A DNA stretch of 10,713 nucleotides from Thermoplasmata archaeon (GTDB lineage: Archaea; Thermoplasmatota; E2; UBA202; DSCA01): contig JAGGSL010000020.1 of the NCBI GenBank assembly GCA_021159125.1, forward strand, positions 1-10,713. The letters run 5' to 3'. Each line of letters begins with the position of its first letter. Position 1 is the first letter of the stretch. The notes under the pieces were generated by a model. That model was not told the origin of the DNA, did not search any database, and was given only the letters and a program-made list of their open reading frames with translations. This document shows positions 6,312 through 10,713 of the stretch, piece by piece. The position numbers and the translations under genes are program-made.

Positions 6312-7253
6312 ATGGCAAGATACAGCACTATATCCGTTCCACAGGAATTGCATGACGAATTGCAGAATATGGTGAAAAAAAAGCCCGAACTGGGCTATTC
6401 AAGCATCGCCGAATTTTGCAAGGAGGCAATAAGAGTACATGTTTCAAATATAAGGGCTGAGAGAAGAGAGGCTTTCATACAGCAGCTCAACCTTCCCAAC
6501 CTTTTCAGAAATATAGAACTGCTATCGCAGACAAAAGGAGGAGAATACCGGCAGATATTTGAAAATCTGATGGGCTGCGCCTTTTTCATATCACCTGATG
6601 GGAAAATAGTCAACTGTAACAATGAAATTGCTGACCATCTTGGATATGCGGGCAAAGGGGAGCTTATGGAGAAAGACATATCCGTGCTCTTTGCAGACAT
6701 TAATAAAATGGATGAGATGATGATGTATGTTGCAGAGAATGGCTTCGTCAGAAATTATGAAATAAAATTGATAAGGAAGGACGGAAAGCCGCTGGATTTT
6801 CTGCTTAGCATTGGAACTGTCAAAGAGAACGGGAAAATAAAAGGATATGTGGGCACTGGCGAGGATATAACTTTCAGGAAAATGGTTGAGGCAAGACTGA
6901 AAAGAGAACGAGACATGTATTCATATATCATAAATGAAATGTACGATGCCATAATTGTCTTCCAGGATGGAAAGATAAAGTTCGCAGGAGGGCAGTGCAA
7001 GTCACTGGGGTATGGGCCTGAGGAGATTGTTGGTATGAAAGTGCTTGACTTAATTGCCAGTGAAGATAGAAAAAGAGCCATAGAAACAACAAGGAAGAGG
7101 ATGAGCGGAGAGGATGTGCCTGCAATACAGAGATATAAAATTATATCAAAGGATGGAGAGGTAAGAGAGGTAGAGACATCCACCAAAATCATAGAGTATG
7201 AGGGCAGGCCTGCTTCTCTCTCTGTTGTAAGGATTGCGGCAAAGCCCTGCTAA
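6312..7253 (+). CDS. Ribbon-helix-helix / PAS-PAS one-component transcription regulator
   Basis: The protein (313 residues) starts with a CopG/NikR-like ribbon-helix-helix DNA-binding domain, about residues 1-46: the strand RYSTISV, then helices containing PQELHDELQNMVKK and GYSSIAEFCKEAIRVHV. Two PAS domains follow. PAS1 spans about 78-189, opening with IFENLMGCAFFISPDGKIV and ending in the classic GYVGTGEDIT. PAS2 spans about 199-310, with MYDAIIVFQDGKI. There is no histidine kinase, response-regulator or cyclase domain, so this looks like a one-component sensor in which ligand or redox sensing by PAS controls DNA binding directly. The ligand cannot be read from the sequence. An in-frame TTG at 6234 was rejected because it lies upstream of the TATA box, inside a palindromic operator-like region. 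It sits between metG and the PHP gene, which both have their own promoters. Confidence 0.82.
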   Translation: MARYSTISVPQELHDELQNMVKKKPELGYSSIAEFCKEAIRVHVSNIRAERREAFIQQLNLPNLFRNIELLSQTKGGEYRQIFENLMGCAFFISPDGKIVNCNNEIADHLGYAGKGELMEKDISVLFADINKMDEMMMYVAENGFVRNYEIKLIRKDGKPLDFLLSIGTVKENGKIKGYVGTGEDITFRKMVEARLKRERDMYSYIINEMYDAIIVFQDGKIKFAGGQCKSLGYGPEEIVGMKVLDLIASEDRKRAIETTRKRMSGEDVPAIQRYKIISKDGEVREVETSTKIIEYEGRPASLSVVRIAAKPC

Positions 7254-7258
7254 AAGGG

Positions 7259-7268
7259 GTTAAATAGC
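7259..7268 (+). promoter_or_regulatory. TATA box of the PHP-domain gene (leaderless)
   Basis: GTTAAATAGC is centred about 25 bp upstream of the ATG at 7288, and no Shine-Dalgarno sequence precedes that ATG. This points to a separate, leaderless promoter in the 34-bp gap after the RHH-PAS gene. Confidence 0.5.
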
Positions 7269-7287
7269 ATATCCCCATTATTTTGCG

Positions 7288-7926
7288 ATGTTTGACCTGC
7301 ATGTCCATACCTCTTATTCCAAAGACGGGCATGAAAAGCCAGAAACAATGGCGAAAATTTTGAAAAAGAAAGGATTCAGAGGTATGGCAATAACCGACCA
7401 CAATACAGTAAAGGGAGCATTTAAGGAATACGGCATCGAAAATTTTATCATTATCCCCGGAATTGAAATATCAACAGATAGGGGGCACCTCCTTGGCCTC
7501 GGCATAAAAGAGGAAATAAAAAGCAGGAAGGCAGAGGAAGCAATCGACGAGATACATGATAAAGGGGGAGTGGCTATCATAGCCCATCCTTACCGCATAT
7601 TTTCGGGGGCAATAAAAAATTTTGAAGGGTTGAATGTTGATGGAATAGAAATTTTCAATGCAAGAAGTTTTCCAAGTCAAAATAAAAGGGCTGCAAAGCT
7701 TGCTGAAAATATGAAAAAAGCTGTCACTGGAGGAAGTGATGCTCACTATGCCTGGGAGGCGGGGCGGGGGTACACGATAGCGGATGCAGATAGTGAAGAT
7801 GAGGTAATAGAAAAGATATTGAAAAAGGAAACAAAAAGTGGCGGCAAGTTATCAATATCAATGCCATTAAAGTCTTCTGCCAATGCACTGCTCGCCTACA
7901 TGCGCCGCGGTTTCATAAAGATATAA
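7288..7926 (+). CDS. PHP-domain metal-dependent phosphoesterase
   Basis: This is a compact PHP-family protein (212 residues). The metal-binding motifs are all present and in order: H5-V-H7-T, D37-H38-N, E60-I after a PGIE turn, H100-P, and S150-D-A-H153. The organisation is close to stand-alone phosphoesterases of the TrpH/YciV type, which hydrolyse small phosphorylated substrates such as 3',5'-nucleotide bisphosphates or short oligoribonucleotides. No polymerase or histidinol-phosphatase partner is nearby, and the exact substrate is not deducible. A TATA-like box (7259-7268) about 25 bp upstream suggests a leaderless transcript independent of the RHH-PAS gene. The stop codon lies within a 14-bp tandem duplication. 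The gene converges on porB with a 58-bp gap containing a short hairpin. Confidence 0.9.
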   Translation: MFDLHVHTSYSKDGHEKPETMAKILKKKGFRGMAITDHNTVKGAFKEYGIENFIIIPGIEISTDRGHLLGLGIKEEIKSRKAEEAIDEIHDKGGVAIIAHPYRIFSGAIKNFEGLNVDGIEIFNARSFPSQNKRAAKLAENMKKAVTGGSDAHYAWEAGRGYTIADADSEDEVIEKILKKETKSGGKLSISMPLKSSANALLAYMRRGFIKI

Positions 7927-7944
7927 TGCTAAAGATATACTGCT
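7917..7944. repeat. 14-bp tandem duplication across the PHP gene stop codon
   Basis: AAAGATATAATGCT (7917-7930) is followed directly by AAAGATATACTGCT (7931-7944), with one mismatch. The first copy contains the TAA of the PHP gene. It looks like a small replication-slippage duplication. Confidence 0.5.
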
Positions 7945-7962
7945 TTATCCATATTGTGCCGT

Positions 7963-7984
7963 AGGCTGGCGGATAAGCCGGCTT
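7963..7984 (+). terminator. Possible hairpin terminator between the PHP gene and porB
   Basis: AGGCTGGC and GCCGGCTT pair as an 8-bp stem with two G-U wobbles around the loop GGATAA, followed by only a short T run. It fits RNA better on the plus strand (wobbles) than on the minus strand (mismatches). It fills the convergent gap just before the porB stop. Archaeal termination usually depends on U-tracts, so this is tentative. Confidence 0.3.
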
Positions 7985-8884
7985 TCAAAAGAGCTGTGAT
8001 TTTTTTCTGTAGAATTCCCATCTCTCTTTCAATTCTTTCTTTATCTCTTTAAGGTCATCATCGGTGATGTTCTTGAATCTTCCCTGCATACGGAGCCAGT
8101 CCTCCACCGGCTTCGGCTCCCTGCTGCCATCAATTATTCCCTTTGAAGGGCCGTTGAATGTAAGTTTGCCGTTCTCAAATTCATACATTAGCCATGCTCC
8201 TGTTTCCACAGCAAGCCGTGCCATCTCAACCGTCTTGCTCATATCAAATCTCCAGCCAGGCGGGCACGGGGCTATTATCTCCATATATTTCGGGCCCTTT
8301 ATCTCCTTCGCTTTCTTTGCTTTGCGATACAAGTCGGTAGGATATGCTATCGAGGCAGTTGCTACATAAGGTATATCGTGTGCCATAACTATTTCTGCAA
8401 GGTTCTTCTGCTTTTCCTTCTTGCCTGTCCATGTTGTGGTTGTCCATGCTCCATACGGAGTGGCTCCGCTGCGCTGAACACCCGTATTGGAATACATCTG
8501 GTTGTTGTAGCAAACATAGATGAAGTTTGTCCCCCTCTCCAGGGCGCCGCTAAGCGCCTGCAGACCTATGTCATAACTTCCGCCGTCCCCTGCCCATGCA
8601 AGAACCGTAATATCGTCTTTTCCCTGGGCATGGAGCGCCGCCTCTATGCCAGATGCAGATGCCGCTGCTGCTTCGAATGCAATGTTGAGAGTGGGCACAG
8701 CAAATGATGTTTTTGGGTAGAGGGATTGAATTACTGCGCTGCATGAGGCAGGCACTGTAATTATTGTATCTTTTCCAAGCGCCTTAAGCATGGTTCTTAA
8801 AGCTATTGTAATAGGACATCCAGGACAGGCAGCATTGCCTTCCAGCACATATTCATTCTCAGGTAAATCCTTTATAGATACCAT
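7985..8884 (-). CDS. porB: Pyruvate:ferredoxin oxidoreductase, beta subunit
   Basis: This subunit binds thiamine diphosphate and carries the proximal [4Fe-4S] cluster in the enzyme that interconverts pyruvate plus CoA with acetyl-CoA, CO2 and reduced ferredoxin. The ThDP/Mg motif is GDGG at 99-102, followed by YVCYNNQMYSNTG. The cluster cysteines expected for the family are visible: C20 and C23 (CPGC), C48 and C207 (APCPPGW). The segment NTGVQRSGATPYGAWTTTT is characteristic of pyruvate-type enzymes rather than 2-oxoglutarate or indolepyruvate paralogues. The ATG at 8884 is chosen over a longer start at 8908 because GGAGGTG (8890-8896) lies five bases upstream and the ATG overlaps the porA TAA by one base. 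It is the last gene of the porG-D-A-B operon, with 299 residues. Confidence 0.95.
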   Translation of the reverse strand: MVSIKDLPENEYVLEGNAACPGCPITIALRTMLKALGKDTIITVPASCSAVIQSLYPKTSFAVPTLNIAFEAAAASASGIEAALHAQGKDDITVLAWAGDGGSYDIGLQALSGALERGTNFIYVCYNNQMYSNTGVQRSGATPYGAWTTTTWTGKKEKQKNLAEIVMAHDIPYVATASIAYPTDLYRKAKKAKEIKGPKYMEIIAPCPPGWRFDMSKTVEMARLAVETGAWLMYEFENGKLTFNGPSKGIIDGSREPKPVEDWLRMQGRFKNITDDDLKEIKKELKERWEFYRKKSQLF

Positions 8885-10017
8885 TATTCCACCTCCACGG
8901 AATACCATCCGTCCTTATTTTCTTTCGCAAGTTCGTACATCCTTATTATGTCTTTGTGAGTGACATCTCTTCCGCCGAGACCTGCAATAAATTGTTTGAT
9001 GTCATTGCCCACAGCTGCCTTTATTTCTGTTGCCATTGCTCCCTCCATTCCTACAGATATGTTCCTGTCTATTACAATCAACTCCGAGTTTTCTGCTATC
9101 TTTTTTAACTCTTCTCTGGGAAAAGGCCTGAAAACCCTGAGGCGTGCAAGCCCCACTTTTTTTCCTTTCTTTCTCAGCTCATCAACCGATGCATGCGCTT
9201 CTGCGCCTATCGCCCCTGAAGCAACTATTACAGTATCTGCATCATCGCACATGTATTCCTCCACAAGCCCTCCGTAGCTTCTGCCAAATGTTTTATGCCA
9301 TTCTTTATCAATATCTTTTATCACGTTCTTGGCCTTCATCTGGGAGAGTTGCATGTCATACCTCACTTCCATGTAATATTCAGGCCCTATAATGTTGCCG
9401 TGAGTGATGGGCTTATCAACGTCAAGTTTCCATTCGGGCGAGTATGGCGGGAGAAATGAATCTATTTCCTCCTGCGGCGGTATATCTGCGGGCATTGATG
9501 TATGGGACAGAATAAAGCCGTCATAATTTATCATGACAGGCAGCTGCACGTCTTTATGCTCTGCAACGCGGTATGCCTGGATTATCGTATCAAATACCTC
9601 CTGATTGCTTGAGCAGTAAAACTGCAGCCATCCTGTATCGCGCTGGGCTATGGAATCATTGCAGTCGCTCCATATGCTCCATCCAGGCCCTATAGCCCTG
9701 TTTATGTTCACCATAACTATCGGCAATCTTGCAAGCGCAGCCCAGTGAAGCATCTCGTGCATGAGCAAAAGTCCGTGGGAGGAGGTGGCTGTGAAAGTTC
9801 TCACGCCTGTTGCCTCTGCCCCAATGCATGAAGCCATCGCAGAATGCTCTGACTCAACTCTTATAAATTCTGATTTCAGTTCCCCCGATTCCACATACTG
9901 GGCAAGTTTTTCGACAATTGTCGTTTGAGGTGTTATCGGATATGCAGATATGACCTTCGGGCGTGCCATTTTTGCTGCAAGCGCAGCAATGTTGTTTGCA
10001 GTATCTATGATTTTCAT
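8884..10017 (-). CDS. porA: Pyruvate:ferredoxin oxidoreductase, alpha subunit
   Basis: The alpha subunit carries the pyrimidine-binding and transketolase C-terminal-like domains that complete the ThDP active site with PorB. Visible landmarks are ISAYPITPQTTIVEKL near the N-terminus, the conserved EATGVRTFTATSSHGL segment, the NRAIGPGWSIW region, and a C-terminal domain with TVIVASGAIGAEAHASVDEL and GLARLRVFRPFP. At 377 residues it matches the stand-alone archaeal subunit rather than the large bacterial fused enzyme. The ATG at 10017 is preferred over an upstream in-frame start at 10056: a strong GGAGG signal (10022-10030) lies just upstream, and this ATG overlaps the porD TGA in an ATGA arrangement. 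The overlap implies translational coupling of the delta and alpha subunits. Confidence 0.95.
   Translation of the reverse strand: MKIIDTANNIAALAAKMARPKVISAYPITPQTTIVEKLAQYVESGELKSEFIRVESEHSAMASCIGAEATGVRTFTATSSHGLLLMHEMLHWAALARLPIVMVNINRAIGPGWSIWSDCNDSIAQRDTGWLQFYCSSNQEVFDTIIQAYRVAEHKDVQLPVMINYDGFILSHTSMPADIPPQEEIDSFLPPYSPEWKLDVDKPITHGNIIGPEYYMEVRYDMQLSQMKAKNVIKDIDKEWHKTFGRSYGGLVEEYMCDDADTVIVASGAIGAEAHASVDELRKKGKKVGLARLRVFRPFPREELKKIAENSELIVIDRNISVGMEGAMATEIKAAVGNDIKQFIAGLGGRDVTHKDIIRMYELAKENKDGWYSVEVE
8890..8896 (-). promoter_or_regulatory. Shine-Dalgarno sequence of porB
   Basis: GGAGGTG on the minus strand, inside the 3' end of porA, lies five bases before the porB ATG at 8884. It rules out the longer start at 8908 and supports translation coupled to porA. 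Confidence 0.8.
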
Positions 10018-10259
10018 TTTTCCTCCCTCCTCATTTCTATGGCATTTACAGGACATTCATTTGCACATACCCCGCAACCCTTGCAGAAATCATAATCTAT
10101 TTTCGGAAATTCGTCCCTCTCTATTGCAGACTCGGGGCAAAAAACCCAGCATATCCAGCATTTAATGCACTTATCTTCATGCAATACCGGACGGAATACC
10201 CGCCAGCTTCCCGTTTTTCCCATTCCTGCTTTTGTCGGATATGATATTGTGGTTTTCAT
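10014..10259 (-). CDS. porD: Pyruvate:ferredoxin oxidoreductase, delta subunit (2x[4Fe-4S] ferredoxin)
   Basis: The 81-residue protein has two complete ferredoxin cluster motifs of the form CxxCxxCxxxCP (CIKCWICWVFCP and CKGCGVCANECP). It is the electron-wiring subunit that passes electrons from the catalytic PorAB core toward external ferredoxin. The N-terminal stretch with TGSWRVFRPVL is typical of PorD and separates it from free ferredoxins. The ATG at 10259 is used: it overlaps the porG TGA as ATGA and has GAGG-type Shine-Dalgarno sequence upstream. A longer in-frame start at 10328 would run into porG and add an unlikely Arg/Cys-rich segment. All eight cluster cysteines are present. Confidence 0.94.
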   Translation of the reverse strand: MKTTISYPTKAGMGKTGSWRVFRPVLHEDKCIKCWICWVFCPESAIERDEFPKIDYDFCKGCGVCANECPVNAIEMRREEK

Positions 10260-10713
10260 TTTATCCTCAACCTCCTGTAAGCTTCTTCTGCCGCAACGGC
10301 ATTTCTTTCGCCTGCCTTCTCTCCCCATCTCTCAATAATCGCTTCTCTGACCGACTCTATGGTAAGATTGTTCATGAGTTTTGGAAGCGCCCCAATTATG
10401 GGTGTATTGACAACAGGAATGCCACCCACCAGTATTTTGTTCTCGATAGCTATGCCTGTCGCATCAACAGTAGCAACTTTGAAAGGCAAATCTATCTCTT
10501 CAGGAGAGCGCGGGGTATTCATAACAATAACTCCGTTTTCCTTCAAACCTTTGGTGACATCAACCGTATCCATTATTCCCGTGTCCAGAATAACAACAAT
10601 GTCGGGGGAATATATCTGGCTTCTCAGATAAATATCGCTGTCGGATATACGGGCAAAAGCCTTTACCGGTGCCCCTCTTCTCTCCGCACCAAAAAGCGGA
10701 AAAGCCTGCACTC
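10256..10713 (-). CDS. porG: Pyruvate:ferredoxin oxidoreductase, gamma subunit (partial, 5' end outside window)
   Basis: Only the C-terminal part, about 150 residues, is in the window; the gene continues past the right edge, so the N-terminal GRGGQG-type segment expected for the family is not seen. The visible part opens with VQAFPLFGAERRGAPVKAF, a hallmark of the gamma subunit, followed by SPDIVVILDTGIMDTVDV and the GGIPVVNTPIIGAL region. The GTG at 10709-10711 encodes an internal valine and is not a start. The gamma subunit stabilises the complex and contributes to CoA binding in the 2-oxoacid oxidoreductase family. It is the first visible gene of the operon, and its TGA overlaps the porD start by four bases. 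The operon promoter must lie outside the window. Confidence 0.93.
   Translation of the reverse strand, partial: VQAFPLFGAERRGAPVKAFARISDSDIYLRSQIYSPDIVVILDTGIMDTVDVTKGLKENGVIVMNTPRSPEEIDLPFKVATVDATGIAIENKILVGGIPVVNTPIIGALPKLMNNLTIESVREAIIERWGEKAGERNAVAAEEAYRRLRIK

Noticed and set aside
7256..7276. GGGG...CCCC inverted repeat flanking the PHP gene TATA box
   Set aside because: Only four-base arms; expected by chance.
8885..8908. Longer porB start at 8908
   Set aside because: The added residues read the Shine-Dalgarno region; the ATG at 8884 has ideal spacing and overlaps the porA stop.

Overview
The window is archaeal chromosomal DNA with ordinary housekeeping content, most likely euryarchaeal. 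This rests on an archaeal-type DnaG (TOPRIM protein), an archaeal-type methionyl-tRNA synthetase with two zinc knuckles, a four-subunit pyruvate:ferredoxin oxidoreductase, TATA boxes about 25 bp upstream of several start codons (leaderless promoters), and archaeal Shine-Dalgarno signals (GGTG, GGAGGTG) for genes inside operons or with leaders. A Thermoplasmata-like lineage is possible, but I cannot fix it from the sequence alone.

Layout, left to right. (1) Positions 113-2149, plus strand: a secreted CrtC/AttH-like lipocalin-fold protein, then a bactofilin-like polymer-forming protein. (2) Positions 2150-3952, minus strand: dnaG followed by the corrinoid adenosyltransferase cobO. cobO meets the bactofilin-like gene tail to tail with no intergenic base. 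(3) Positions 3953-4124: a divergent dnaG/metG intergenic region holding an 80-bp nested inverted repeat. (4) Positions 4125-7926, plus strand: metG, a ribbon-helix-helix/PAS/PAS one-component regulator, and a PHP-family phosphoesterase, each with its own TATA box. (5) Positions 7985-10713, minus strand: the porG-porD-porA-porB operon with start/stop overlaps at each junction. porG runs off the right edge.

How the genes fit together. The por operon encodes a complete oxidoreductase (gamma, delta, alpha, beta) that links pyruvate, acetyl-CoA and reduced ferredoxin. dnaG, metG and cobO serve RNA metabolism, translation and cobalamin supply. The other genes look like independent transcription units. 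The most interesting local signal lies between metG and the RHH-PAS gene: two tandem 17-bp near-palindromes (consensus TTGTcCT-N3-AGGACAA) immediately upstream of a TATA box. They look like an operator pair for the DNA-binding sensor encoded just downstream. No CRISPR array, rRNA, tRNA, insertion sequence or defence cassette was seen, and no gene-free stretch exceeds 300 bases.
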